From the NCBI GenBank assembly GCA_965112735.1, contig OZ218955.1, positions 1,178,001 through 1,242,000 on the forward strand: a stretch of 64,000 bases of DNA, given 5' to 3'. Position 1 is the stretch's first letter. Every line of letters begins with the position of its first letter. Under the pieces are notes generated by a model that saw only the letters and a program-made list of their open reading frames with translations, searched no databases and was not told where the DNA came from. This document shows positions 23,102 to 35,021 of the stretch, piece after piece. This stretch comes from Phaeosaccion multiseriatum. Its lineage: Eukaryota > Ochrophyta, other classes. The position numbers and the translations under genes are program-made.

Positions 23102-25123
23102 ATGCACATCACCTTTGTGAGTGATGCGGGGGACAGCTCGGCCCGCGTGGAGATGGCTCCGGACACGGAGCTCTCTATGGTGATGACACTGGTGGAGGTC
23201 CATCTGGGCATCCCTGCCACCGCGCAGGCTCTTTCCCACAACGGGAAGCCCATGGTGACCCCTGGTGCAGGAGTGACGCTGGCCTCGGTGGGGGTTGAAG
23301 ATGAAGACCTCATCGTGGTCTCCCAACTGCTCCCCCCCCAAGCCCAACAAGCCCCCCCCCTTTCCACAGCGGCGGCCGTTCCCCCTCCAGCAGCAGCAGC
23401 AGCAGCAGCAACAGAAGGAGGAGGAGCAGGAGGCGCTGCAGGTGGTGGTAGTGGTCCCCCCAAGACACTGGAGCACTTACCCAAGGACCCCGAGGGGATG
23501 CTCAAGTTCTTTGAGGAAAACCCTCAGCTCCTGCGACAGCTCACTCACTTTAACGAGCCCTTGGCAGAAGCCATCGGGACCAAGGATGTGGCAAATGTGA
23601 GTGAATGGTTTGTGTGAGAAAGTGTCTTGATCACGTCAGCGCTGTGAAAGGGAAGGGGAAGGGTTCGTTTCGTTATTCCCTCAGTCTCTCCGGCTCTTCT
23701 CCCCCCCCATCTCTCGAGCCCGCCGTTGTCTCTTGGTTGAGTGTCTACATCTCTTCTGTAGAATTTTCTTCTCTCTTGCTCTGTGTCTCTCTGTCTCGTT
23801 CTTTCTCTCCCTCTCTCTCTCACCGCCCCCCCCCCCCGACCTTGACTCTTTACATCATCCACACAGGTGCGCACCACCATTATGATGCAGCAGATGAGCA
23901 ACCACAAGGTGAGGTGGGACAAGGACGAGACCATCAAGAAGCTCGAGAGCGACCCGTACGACGAGGAGAGCCAAAAGAAGATTGCAGACATGATCCAGCA
24001 GGAGGCCATTGACAGGAACCTGCGCCAGGCCATGGAGGAGACGCCGGAGGTGTTTGGGCGGGTGTGCATGTTGTACATTGACACCGTGGTTAACAAGCAG
24101 CATGTAAAGGCCTTTGTGGACAGCGGGGCGCAGGTCAGTTATCAGTTGTCAGTTTCAGTTGAGTGCGTACGTATGAACGTACGTACGTGTGAACCAGCCT
24201 ACCTATCTACTCCACCGTAGCCACCCGCGTAGTACATGGCCCATCCATCCGTGTGCGCTTCCTTGGTTGCTCCCGTGGGTGCTTGCCATCATTCCTCCAT
24301 CCTACTGGGCACCAAGTAGTGAGGCGAGCTTGGAGGCTACCTCCTGATTGCCACCAGCAAGCCTTATTCCTCCACGTCTTTCTCCCTTTCTCCCCTACAT
24401 TTTTCTCCGCATTCCCTCCTCTATCGTTTCATCTCCCCCCCCCCTCTTACTGTTGCTCGTCTCCCTATCGCAACCTATCCTCTACACGTCTCTCTCTCCT
24501 CGTTCCCTCCCACTCCTTTCTCCTCTTCTTTCCTCGCTTCCCTGTACCCTCCTCTCTCCCTTGCTGTCCCTTCTTTCCTCCCTCTCCTCTACCCTCCTCT
24601 CTCCCTTGCTGTCCCTTCTTTCCTCTCTCTCCTCTACCCTCCTCTCTCCTCTGCTGTCCCTTCTTTCCTTCCTCATCTTTCCGTTTCTCTCCCCTCTTGT
24701 CTCTCCTTGTCTCTCCTTGTCCCCCTTCTCCCCCCCTCCCACCGCCCAGAGCACCATTATGTCAATGAGCTGTGTACGCCGCTGCAATCTCGAGCATCTC
24801 ATCGACAAGCGGTACAGCGGAGAGGCGAGAGGGGTGGGCTCCTGCCCCATCATCGGAAGGATCCACTCCAGCGACATTTGCATTGATGGCAACTACCTCA
24901 CCTGCAGCTTCACTGTGCTGGAGAAGAGCGATGTGGAGATGCTCTTCGGTTTGGATATGCTCAAGAGGCATTTATGGTGAGTTGGGGGGCATTTGGGGGC
25001 TCGAGTCTGCGGGTGTGCAGCAATTGGTGAAGGGGGGAAGGAGGGAGGGGAGGGAGGGGGGGACGACCTCTCTCATCTTCAACCTCTTCAACCATGTGTG
25101 CGTGAGTGAGTGTGTGTGTGTGT

Positions 25124-25155
<32 letters not shown>

Positions 25156-25648
25156 TTGGCATCTTCTGGGTGAAATTGACACTCCTTCCTCCCCCTCTCC
25201 CCTCCCTCCATTGCCACTCTTCAGCTGCATCGACCTGGCCACCAACCAGCTGCGCATCGGAACAGGCCTCAGCACGCCCTTCCTGTCCGAGAAGGACCTT
25301 CCCGAGTCGGTTCGGAAAGGAGACGCGGGGGAGGCCCCCGAGAATGATGGAGACGCGGAGATGAAGGAAAGTGGCAGCAGCAGCGGTGATAGTGGCAGGA
25401 GCGGTGGTGGTGGTAGTGGCAGTAGCGGTAGTGGTAGCAGTGGGGGGGGAGGAGCAGCAGCAGGAGGAGGAGCGGCAGGAGGAGGGGGAGGAGCGGCAGG
25501 GGGGACAGGGTCGGCAGGGGCAGTGGAGGCAAGCATTCAGCAACTGGTGGGTATGGGCTTCAACCGCGCACAGGCGTCGGGGGCCCTGTCTAGCACGGGG
25601 GGGAACGTGGAGGAAGCTGCCTCATTGCTGTTAGCCTCGATGAACTGA
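23102..25648 (+). CDS. DDI1: DDI1-like ubiquitin shuttle and aspartic protease
   Basis: Four exons: 23102-23596, 23867-24133, 24750-24976 and 25225-25648; phases 0, 0 and 2 agree; about 470 residues. The order of domains is that of DDI1: a ubiquitin-like domain (residues 1-75), the helical region (PEGMLKFFEENPQLLRQL), the retroviral-type aspartic protease fold and a C-terminal UBA domain (QQLVGMGFNRAQASGALSS). The protease retains the catalytic D-S-G-A motif in AFVDSGAQ, followed by STIMS, RCNLEHLID, VGSCPIIGRIH, CSFTVLE and GLDMLKRH as in family members. DDI1 proteins bind ubiquitinated substrates and the proteasome, and cleave highly ubiquitinated proteins. The Gly/Ser-rich spacer before UBA is long. 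Intron 3 contains a (GT)n run at about 25098-25156. Confidence 0.93.
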
Positions 25649-25847
25649 TGAGGGAAATGGAAAGCAAAGCCCCAGCCTTTCCCGTCTTCTGCTTGTTTGT
25701 GAGTAGCATAGATTACGAGAAACAAAGGAAACATGATTACTTATTGGACTTGATATGAAGCTGAACGAACGCATAAAAAAAAGGGAAAACCTTTTTTCGC
25801 TTCGATACTCGATACAAAGTCGATGGGGATGGGTGACCAAAAGTAAA

Positions 25848-26486
25848 ATGGCTTTTGAAGTACAATCAGATAGTAAAATAGCCACAAGCAGCACAAGGAT
25901 GTTCCAGGCCAACACTTTCGCGTGCCTATTGGTGCTCGGTATCGGGATAAACTCCATCCTTTTCGTACGCGATTCATCCGCCGACCTTGAACTGTGAGTA
26001 GCTGGACCCTCTTCTTCTAGGCCTAGCAAGCCTTAACAAGCCTGTTGTGGTGGAGTCCTGCTTTGCTGTCACCCTATCTCGTTAGCCCCTTCTCTTTAAG
26101 CCCACTCAGTACGGACATGTAATCCAAAGCCCTACAATAAAGCCAGTAACTCTTACCACCCTCCCCCCCCCCCCCCTTGAGCCAGTAACTCTTACCGCGG
26201 CCCACCCTCCCTCCTCCCTTCCTCCTCCTGCTTCAGGTACCATGTCTTTCTTGTACTGATTATGGGGGTAGGGCTACTAGCCATGCTACTGACTAAGGGG
26301 GATCACGCCGTAGGATTCGCCCCCCCTGTGGCACCGGGGGGGGAGCAGCAGAAGCAAGATGGCAGTCCCACTAAGAACACAACCAGCGAGGCGGATATGA
26401 GTGATAGCAATGCCAGTGATCAGGGAGAGATTCTTACCGGAAGGACAAGGAGCTTTGCAGAAAAGGTCTTCGAGCTGCATGGGTGA
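25848..26486 (+). CDS. Small two-transmembrane protein
   Basis: Two exons, 25848-25993 and 26237-26486, with donor CT|GTGAGT and acceptor CTTCAG joined in phase 2; about 131 residues. The splice joins LEL to YHVFLVL without a stop. There are two hydrophobic helices, at about residues 22-40 (NTFACLLVLGIGINSILFV) and 50-70 (HVFLVLIMGVGLLAML), separated by a short acidic loop, then a hydrophilic tail ending GRTRSFAEKVFELHG. No family is recognised. The helical-hairpin plan is common to small ER or mitochondrial membrane subunits. An upstream ATG at 25755 in the same frame is less likely. It is the only gene here that follows its neighbour on the same strand in the first 49 kb, 200 bp after DDI1. 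Confidence 0.6.
26130..26206 (+). repeat. Short direct repeat in intron of two-TM gene
   Basis: The phrase GCCAGTAACTCTTACC occurs twice about 50 bp apart, separated by a C-run, just before the acceptor. Confidence 0.8.
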
Positions 26487-27315
26487 GCCTGACCCCCCCC
26501 CCCGCCGTTGCCTCTGCCGTGTGCCGTTTGTGTGCAACCAAGAGGAGGGGGAGGAGAGAGACATAGAGAGAGGGTGACAGGGATGAAGGGAGGGAAGAGA
26601 GGGAGAGAGGGGGGAGAAACCGAGGCAAGAAAGACCAGCTGAGCTCAAGATGGCGGAGGCCGAGGTCCGCAGCGAGGAGCGATGACGAGCGACGGAAGGG
26701 GCTCCTTCCCGCATGGGTGTCAGAGGGAAGGTAGAGGAAGGAGGGAAGGAAAGAAATGAAGGAGGGAAGGGACGAATGGAAGAAGGAAGGAAAGCTTTGT
26801 ATATAGCCCCGTGTAGATAGATACGACTTTGCAGGACCTGTGGAGTGGGGGGGGAGGGCCTCGGTCTGTGAGGTCCTCAAGCACGCTGGCGAGAGGGAGG
26901 GAGGCAGCGCCCCGACCGGCGGAGGGAAGAGGGTAGTAGGGCCGTTATGGTGCCATTTATTTATGGTGACGGCGGCGGTCCCGTTAACAATTCACCTCAT
27001 TAAAAAGAGAAAAGAGGGGGGAGAGTCGCTTTGTACCTCCCCCCACCCCCAACCTATCCCCCTCTGACTTACTATACACTCACAAATAACTAACATGTAA
27101 CATCTAACAACCTGTCTCCCTCCCACTACCAAGGACTCTTATCTTTCTTAAATAGAAATAACTAACACACACAAGAAAAAAAAAGAGAACGAACACTTGC
27201 CCCCTACGCCAACACAAGACATGTTGTCATGCCTTTCTCAAAGAGGGGCCCTCACTCACGCACGCACACGCACGCTCACTCATGCACGCACACGCACACT
27301 CACGCACGCACTCAC
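26487..27315. other. Convergent intergenic interval
   Basis: 830 bp between the two-TM gene and the first actin-fold gene. It contains GGAAGG-rich and GAGAGG-rich purine tracts and an AT-richer stretch at about 27060-27190, probably 3' UTR sequence. A CACGCACG-type array precedes the stop at 27316. No gene seen. Confidence 0.45.
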
Positions 27316-30300
27316 TCAGCCCAAGAACCAGAGCCCGTCCAGCAGCTTAGGATCGTTCGTGTACGCCTCGCTGCCCACCCAGCTGTGACCGAGCCCTTCC
27401 TCCTGCCCCTGCAGCCCCTCTTGCCGGCACCTCTGCCCACCCTCTCTCTCTTCTCTCTCGCTCTCGTAGAGCATCTGAGCACCCTTCAGCACGGCAGAAG
27501 GGGCCGTCACACGCTCCTTCCTCTTGGTCCTGCGAGCGCTGCTGCCCTCCTCGTTCCTCTCGTCGCTGCTCACCATCGCATCCACCTGCAGCAGCTTTTC
27601 CTTAATCAGCACCACTACGCATTCCTCGGCCAACGCCTCGGGCAAGCGCAGTTTCAGCTCGTTCTCCAGCCGCCACCGAAAGTTCTTAATCTTGGCAGAG
27701 CTGCCCGACAGCACCACGTTACGAGCCATTTCTAGCCGCAGGTCCGCCCCCACCTGCTTGCAGATGACATCCGCAATGACCTGTGGTAGGCCTCGCTTAC
27801 TGCTGCTGCTACTGCTGTTGGTGGTGGTGGTGGTGCTGCCAAGCCCCTCGTCTGAGAGCGACGGGTCCATGAGAAGCTCCGGACCGTGGAAGAGCTCGCG
27901 TCCAATCTCAATGCTCATGGTTGTGCCGTCTTTGAGAGGGAAGTCGAGCACCATCGGTTTGTCTTTCCTGTCCTCCAAGGTGTCGTCTCCGGGACGGGTA
28001 AGCTTCTCGTAGCGATCCAACGCACTCATCCTGTCCACGTTTACACCACCGCCGCGGTTCGCACTCGTGTTCTTGGATAGTACACCTTTGCTGCTGCTGG
28101 TGCTGTTGCTGTTGCCTGATTCAGTGGCGGTTTCAGACGACGCGGGCGCGTGCGCGGGCATGACTCGGATGCTCTTCCGCGTGAAACGCCCCTTCGCCTT
28201 GCGCTCGAGGGCAAAGTTCTTGGCGCAGTAGCTGTGCGAGTCCTTAATCACACGTGTGAGCTCGTGCCTCCGGCGGTCGGGCATCTGGTTGTAGCCCTCG
28301 TTGGTGCGCGAGAGCAGCATGGAGTCCGTGTACTTGGTGATGTCCTCTCCGCCCACGCTCTCCTCCAGCACGGCGTGGTGCATGAGGCAGTTGTCGTACA
28401 CAGGGCTCACGGTGCTGCTCTCTGCCCCAATGTCCACCACCACACACGTGGGCCTCTTGGCAGCGAGGGCGGTGAGGGTGGCCTCGTTGACCATGCGCAC
28501 GGCAGCCACGCCGAAGTGCTCCAGCAGAAGCGTCGCCATGTCCCTCACCTCCTCGTGGGAGCAGCCCGGCTTGTACGGAACCATCACGGCAACCTGCATA
28601 GAGATGAGAGAGACAGGGCGGGTGGGAGGGAGGGGAAGGAGAGAGAGAGGGTGGAAGAAGGGGAGTGAGAGGCATATAGGCTAGGTGCCCTTCCTGTCCC
28701 GCCGCCTCCCGATCCACAGCCACCCCTCTCTCCTTCGCTCCCCAACACAACCACACACATACGTAATTCTTAGGTTGATCTCTCTCTCCTCCTCTACCCA
28801 CACACACCACCCACACCATACGGTACCTCGCCTATATGCCTTACCTGGCTGCTCTCCTGCCCCAGACTACGGAAAGCATGGCCCCACAACGCCTTGAGAT
28901 CATCGTATTCCCTCCCTCCCTCATCCTTGAGCAGGTGGCCCCTGCTCAGGACCCCGTGCAGCTCCAACTGCGCTCTTAACCCACTGTCCGGATGGTCCAT
29001 CGCACAGTAGCGGGCGTCTTCCCCGGCGAAATAGCCTTCCTGTCTAAAGTGCGTGTACATGGACTGCGCCATGAGGCCTGAGGCGTGACGCACAAGCTCT
29101 GCGGGGTCCATCTTGTCGCTCTTGGGTCGGGCCACGAGTGCAGGGAAGTCTTTCATGGCCGCCAACACACCTCGGCTGCTGCTGCTGCTGCTGCTGCTGC
29201 TCTCTGTGGACTCTCGTAGGGTGGCAGCTCGGATGCGGTGAGTGCCCGTTTCGAGCACAATCACAGAGCTATTTGCTGCTGCTGCTGCTGCTGCTGCTGC
29301 TAGAGCTCCTGCTTTGCCGTCTAAGCTCGTGGGAGGCTCAAGCGTGCATTGCTCCTGCTGTGCCCTCAGATCAGCTTCGGAACTCTCTACAGACGGCAGC
29401 AGTGCCGCTTGGGGGACGAGTTGCCGCTGCTCAGTGATGCTGACGCTCGGCCGCTGGGCGACAGCGGAGTGGGCGTGGTTAGTGTTCTCTTTGTCCTCCT
29501 CCTCCTCCTCCTCCTCCTCCTCCTCTTCCTCCTCACTGGAACTGGAGCCCTCCTCATAGTCCATACCGCCCCCGTGCATCTCCTCAAAGGAGTCATTGTG
29601 GTCTCCCTCGCTGTCCGAGCACTCGCCTCCTTCCTCCTCCTCCGTCTCCACACCAGTGAACTGCACGACAGACTTTCGGCCGCCGGCGTACTTCCGTCCG
29701 CAATGTTGCTGCTTCTCCTCTACCGCTGCTGTATCACCAACTGCAGCAGTTGCCCTCGCCTCCTCCTCCCCTCCCTCCATACCCGCCAACATCATCATCC
29801 CCTCCTGTGATGGACCGTTGAGCTCAGCAGTAGGCACACACACCGACACCGACCTCGCCCCGCCCCCACCGCACGCTCCTCCTTCCACCTCCACCTTACT
29901 CCCAAGGTCCTGCTCGAGCCGCCGCCGCTGCTGTTCCAAGACCGTCATGTTGAGCTGCCGCTGCTCCTGCAGGTCCGACTCAAGCCGCCGCAGCTTCACT
30001 TCCCCCTCCTTCACCTCTGTACGGAGCTTCTCGCACCACAGCCGCAACGCCTCCTCCCTCTGCTCGGCGTGGGCCTTCTCCTCCTTGCGCAGCACTTCCG
30101 TCGCTGCCAGTTGTGACTCTCGCTGCTGCAGTACCACCTCTCTCTGCTGCACCGCCACAGCGACAACCTTCTCCTCCTTCTCCCTCTCCTTGCGGCGGTG
30201 CTCCATCTCCTGGAGGCAAATCTCCTGCTGCTGCTGGTGGGTCTCCAGTGCCATTTGTAGACGCCCCTCAACCTCCCTCACCTGCTCCTCCAGCCCCGCA

Positions 30301-32897
30301 CAGGCCACTCGCAAGGCATCTTCCCTCTCCCTCGCCTCCTTGGCCTCTGTTTGCCTCGCACTCGCTGCCAGGGCCGCCTCTGCCTCCTTCTTCACCAGCA
30401 CTGACACCTCCATCTCCCTCGCCTCTCGCTGCTGTATCACCAACTGCTGCTGCTGCTGCCGGAGGGCCGCCTCGCGCTGGACCAGACTTTCCTGCTCTTC
30501 TTTGAGACTGCGCTCTCGTCCCTCGAGTCCCTTCTGCACAAGGGCGCCCTCCTGTGTAACTTGCTCGCTCAACTTCCGCAGCTCCTGCTCCTGACACCGG
30601 ATACTCTCCTCACGCTGTAGTAGCTCTGCTTCCTGCTTCTTTGTCGCCTGTTGGCTGGTGGTAATCTCGTCGGTAAGGAGCTCAAGCTCTTGCTCCCTTG
30701 CCTCGAGGGTCTGGCGCAGCTCCTGCAATGTCCCCTCTCTGGCTTTCACTCCCTGCTCCAGCTGCGCCAGCCCTGCCTTCCTGCTCTCATCCCTCTCCTT
30801 CTCCTCCTTGCTCAGCTGCTGAGCTGCCTTCACCTGGTCAGCAAAAAGACGAGCATCCTGCTCTTGCTTGATTACGACCGCTTCACGCTGCTGGAGCTCC
30901 CGCTCCTTACTCTCTCTGCTGAGCTGCTGGGCAGCATTGAGCTGGTCAGCGAGACGACGAACTTCTTCCTTCTCGCTGACGTCCGCCTCACGCTGCAGCC
31001 AATCTCGCTCCTTCTCCTCCGTGGCCAGCTGCTGAGCTGCTTTCACCTGGCCAGCTAGAAGCCGGGCCTCCTCTTCTCGCTTGACGATGTCCGCCTCACG
31101 CTGTTGCAGCTCCCGCTCCTTCTCCTCTTTGTTACGCTGGGAAGCATTGACCTGCTCAGCGATAGTTCGCAACTCCTCCTCCCTCTTGCTGATCTCCTCC
31201 TCACGCTGCACCCACTCTCTCTCCTTCTCCTCCTTGCCAAGCTGCTGGGAAGCTTTCATCCAGTCAGCCAGAAGGCGAGCCTCCTCTTCCTTCTTGCTGA
31301 TGTCCTCCTCACGCTGCACCCTCTCTCTCTCCTTCTCCTCCTTGCATATCTGCTGAGCAGCCTTCACCTGCTCAGCAAGAAGCCGCACCTCGTCCTCCTT
31401 CTTGCTGATCTCCGCCTCTCGCTGCACCCACTCTCTCTCCTTCTCCTCCTTGCTAAGCTGAGAAACCTTGGCCTGGTCAGCGAGAAGCCGCACCTCCTCC
31501 TCCTTCTTACTTATCTCCGCCTCTCGCTGCTGGAGCTCACACTCCTTCTTCTCCTTGCTAAGCTGAGAAGCCTTGGCCTGGTCAGCGAGAAGACGGGCCT
31601 CCTCTTCCTTCTCCCGGACACTTGCCTCCCTCTGCTCCCACTCTCGCTCCTTCTGCTCTTGCCTCTCCTTGGTGCGGCCCTCCACAGTCTGTAGTTCCTC
31701 CTCCTTGCGCTTGACGCTTCGCTCTCTCTGAGACAGCTCTTCCTCCTCCCACTCCTTGCCCTGTTGTCGCATGGCCTCAGCGGTGATCTGTTTGTTGAGC
31801 GCGTGAAGTTTCTCCTCCTTCCGTTTCACGTATGCCAGCCGCTTGTTGAGCTCTATCCACTTCTGACCCACCGTGTCCTCCTCACTCTTCTGCTGCTCGT
31901 TCAGTCCCTCGAGAGAGCCAATGTCCCTGCCCAGGTGCTCGGTGGAAGAGGAAGTAGTGGAGCAGGAAGCATCGCTGAGCTCTCTCTGCACACGCGCCAG
32001 GTCCTGTCCTCGCAGCGTGCTCTTCTGCTCAAGCTCGCTGTTGAGCGCTTTTACGCGAGTCAACTCCTCTTGCACAGCATTCATGCCCTCCTCATGCTCC
32101 TTCTGCTGCTGCTCAAGGCGCTCCTTCAGTACCTCTTCCTTCTCACTGGCCTTCTGCAGGTCCTGAGCGGCAACATCATGGCAAGATGCCATTCGCGCGG
32201 AGAGGAGTGCAAGCTCCTCCTCGTGGCGGCCTTTCAGCAGCACCACCTCCTCCTCGTGCTGCTTCCCCATGCCCCGTAGCTCCGCCCGCGTGGACTCTAC
32301 CACGTCCACCACCTTGTCTACCAGCTCCACCTTGCTGTGGTTGGTGAAGAGATACGCCCATCGATCGTCGCTGAGGCGAGCCTCGGACGGTGATCCCACC
32401 TCTCCCAGCCGCATCTCCCGGAGGGAAGACAGGTTCTCCTCCAGAGAGGCAGCCTCCACCTTCCTCTTCTCGAGCTGCAGCTGCATGCGTCGCGTGTCTC
32501 GAAAGCCGCAGAGCATCTCCTCCATCGCGGGATCGGAGTCTCCGGGGGCCAAAGCCTGCAGCTCGCCACTGCTGAGCACGCCCTCCACGAGGTGACAAAT
32601 GCTCCCAAAGATGTCCATCAGGGCTGGATCGTCTTCATTGGCGGTGCTTCCCTCCCCGGTGTGATAGCTACTGCTGCTGATGCTGCTGATGGCACTGTCA
32701 TCGGCGCTGCTGCTGCTGTTGCTGCTGTTGCTACTGTTGCTGCTGCTGTTGCTGCTCCTCCTTTCGTTCTCCACTCTCTTGCTCTCCTCTTCCTCTCCCT
32801 CTGCCCCTTCTGCTTCCTCCACTGCCTGCGAGCCGAGGTAATTAGCGGGGAGTAAGAGCTGGGGCAGCTCGAGGCTCCTTGTCAACCATCCCGGCAT
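27316..32897 (-). CDS. Giant coiled-coil protein with C-terminal actin-like (Arp) fold, copy A
   Basis: Two exons on the minus strand, 32897-28845 and 28593-27316 (donor CAG|GTAAGG, acceptor TATGCAG, phase 0); about 1776 residues. Residues about 95-150 form a block shared with copy B (DIFGSICHLVEGVLSSGELQ, then ALAPGDSDPA and GFRDTRR). A coiled coil of about 1000 residues follows, including roughly eight 33-residue repeats with QREAEISKKEEE cores (about 30790-31690). The last 600 residues resemble actin-related proteins: VIVLETGTHRIRAA in the first phosphate-loop position, VVVDIGAESSTVSPVYDN in the second, and VVLSGSSAKIKNFRWRLENEL at the adenosine site. The closest remembered relative is Arp8 of INO80, but the long coiled coil is not part of Arp8. 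The first loop is degenerate, so ATP hydrolysis is doubtful. The C-terminus has an extra charged insertion relative to copy B. Function unknown. Confidence 0.8.
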
Positions 32898-33061
32898 CTT
32901 GCTCCTTGTCTCAGTGTGTGTCTTCCCAAGGAGGGGAAAAGTGATATAAATGTCAACCGCCAGTTGATGATTCAGTTGATGGATGAGAAAAGGAATCCGG
33001 CGGCGGGCTGGCTGAGGCGAGAGAGAGGGGATGATGATAGAGGCCCCGAGAGAAGAGACAG
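32898..33061. promoter_or_regulatory. Bidirectional promoter interval, actin-fold copy A / ALKBH6
   Basis: 164 bp between divergent ATGs; role inferred from arrangement. Confidence 0.4.
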
Positions 33062-34253
33062 ATGGCCACGAGCCTCGACTTTGCTGCATTACTTAAGGAG
33101 GAGCGACGGAAGAGGCGGGTGGAACTCCAGCAGCTGAAGCAGCGGCAGCAGCAGGAGGAGCTGGACGTGGAGGAAGAAAACAGAAGATGTCCTGCTGACC
33201 CAGCAGAGGCGCCCCCTTCTCCCCCGTTCTTGCTGCGGGAAAACACACCCATCTCTCTCGAGCAGGTAAGGGGGACACCCTTTTGGGGTGCCAACTATCC
33301 ATTGAGTAGATTTACGCCTTTGTTTATCTTCCTTTCCCGCCTCTCTCCTTCCCCTCCTTCCAACTTGCTTGCGCAGTTCCATCTAGAAGGCGTCCCTACC
33401 GTGTACTACGTACCCGATTTTATCGATGAAGTAGACGAGGCTGCCATCATGGCACAGGTAGACGGCCCAGTCGCCACTTCTTCGACCCCCAGCACAAGGG
33501 CCAGCAGGTGGGAGACGTTGCGAACTCGCAGGCTGCAGTGCTTTGGGGGGGCTCCTACTGCGGACTTTGTGGCTGAGGTCCTTCCCCTGTGGCTGGAGGT
33601 CCTGTCCGATAGCCTCGTGTCGAGAGGGGTACTACCGAGCGCAGAGGAGCGGCCCTCCCACGCCTTGGTCAACGAGTACCGCAGGGGGCAGGGCATCTTG
33701 CCCCACACGGGTGAGAGTGGGTTGACCCCGACCGGTGCAAGTCCTCAGGCTTAGCTAAAAGCAAGCACTTCTCGTCTTGCGCACGCAAGTTCACAGCTTC
33801 TCCCCTCCCCCCCCCTGCATCCTGAACCCGACCTCCCTCCCTCCCTCCCTCCGTCCGTCCGTCCGTCCCTTGCCTCCCTGCCTCTGTCCCTGCCTCCCAG
33901 ACGGGCCCTTCTACCACCCACTAACGGTGACTCTGAGTCTGGGCAGCGACGCAGTCATGTCGTTCGCTCCTCGGCTTCCTGCGGACGAGATTCGCAGCAG
34001 CACTTCCAGGCCCGAAGTGCAGAGCCTGGTCCTGCGCCGAAGGGCCCTGGTCATATTCACAGATAGCGCCTATTCGAACTACCTACACAGCATCGCGGCG
34101 GTTGCGGAAGACGTGGTGGGGGATGGGGGGGTGCCGTGTGTGAATCTCGCCTTGGCTCGCTCGACCTATGGGGAGGTCATTGAGCGGGGTGAACGGCGCG
34201 TCAGCATCACGCTGCGGAGGGTGAGAGACCAGGACGAGGGGGGCGCGGGGTGA
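33062..34253 (+). CDS. ALKBH6: ALKBH6-type 2-oxoglutarate/Fe(II) dioxygenase
   Basis: Three exons: 33062-33265, 33377-33710 and 33901-34253; phases 0 and 1 agree; about 296 residues. After a charged N-terminal helix comes the AlkB core: VPTVYYVPDFID, LQCFGGAP, NEYRRGQGILPHTDGPFYHP, TVTLSLGS, YLHSIAAV and RVSITLRRV. The iron ligands His and Asp of HTD, the distal His of LHSIAA and the 2-oxoglutarate-binding Arg of TLRR are all present. The intron 2 splice restores HTDGP across the junction (ACG G|AC GGG), which strongly supports the model. ALKBH6 is a nucleic-acid demethylase-family member in nucleus and cytoplasm whose substrate remains poorly defined. An extra loop follows the core strand (PPADEIRSSTSRPEV-like). 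Confidence 0.9.
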
Positions 34254-34374
34254 CGGCCCTTCCTTCCCTTCCTTCCGTTGCTTCCATTCCTTCTCTCAAC
34301 TACGAGCCCTACGTGGCGATGAAAGACCTTCCCTCGGCGCCTGAGAAACTGCCGACGTCTTGGACGGCGTTTCG

Positions 34375-34423
<49 letters not shown>

Positions 34424-35021
34424 AGAGCAGCAGCTGTGGCACCACCTGCGACTCTATAGCCAGTCCGTGGGGCGAAGGCTGCATCGAGAGCCGTTGCTCT
34501 GGATGATGCCGATGTGTATCGCAATGATGCATCTGGAAACAAGGACAGCAGGCATGCCATCTGCGGCAGGAGGGCAGGACGGCAGGAGGGCATACTTCTC
34601 CCCCTCCCACGTACGATACCTCCCGCCCCGCCACGACCGCCGGGCGAATCAGAGCTCGCTGCTGGGTGCCCCTTTGTTGGGCCTTTCTTCGCAAGAGAGA
34701 CCACTCGGAAATGGATCCCTTCGCGCACCTTGCCTGGGCTCTCGCCTTGCCTTCAGAGCCTCGCTCTGCCCCCTGTTGCTGGCATAGGCCGTACAGAGCG
34801 GAGATGGCACTGGACAGGCAAAAAAAAATTAATGTAAGTCGCACTGAACTATGCCAATCGCCGATTATAAAATAAGTGTCTGCTAGGTCAGGGGAAAACG
34901 AAAAAAGGAAAAGGGGGGAAGGGGGGGACATGCCATGCCCTCTTCTTCCTAGTTGTCTACTATTCAAGGCCATTCAAGTTTTTCAAAAGCCACGGAAGCA
35001 TAATGAGTGACACCCCCATCA
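34254..35021. other. Convergent intergenic interval with CAG repeat
   Basis: 770 bp between ALKBH6 and the RlmN-like gene. It contains about 15 CAG units at 34376-34422 and a homopolymer-rich stretch (A8, G-runs) near 34820-34930. Several short frames cross it but none resembles a protein family. Confidence 0.5.
34376..34422. repeat. (CAG)n microsatellite in 3' interval
   Basis: About 15 uninterrupted CAG units some 120 bp after the ALKBH6 stop. Confidence 0.9.

Noticed and set aside
29596-30594. Plus-strand Ser/Cys-rich open frame opposite actin-fold copy A
   Set aside because: Antisense to heptad-repeat coiled-coil coding; no family match.
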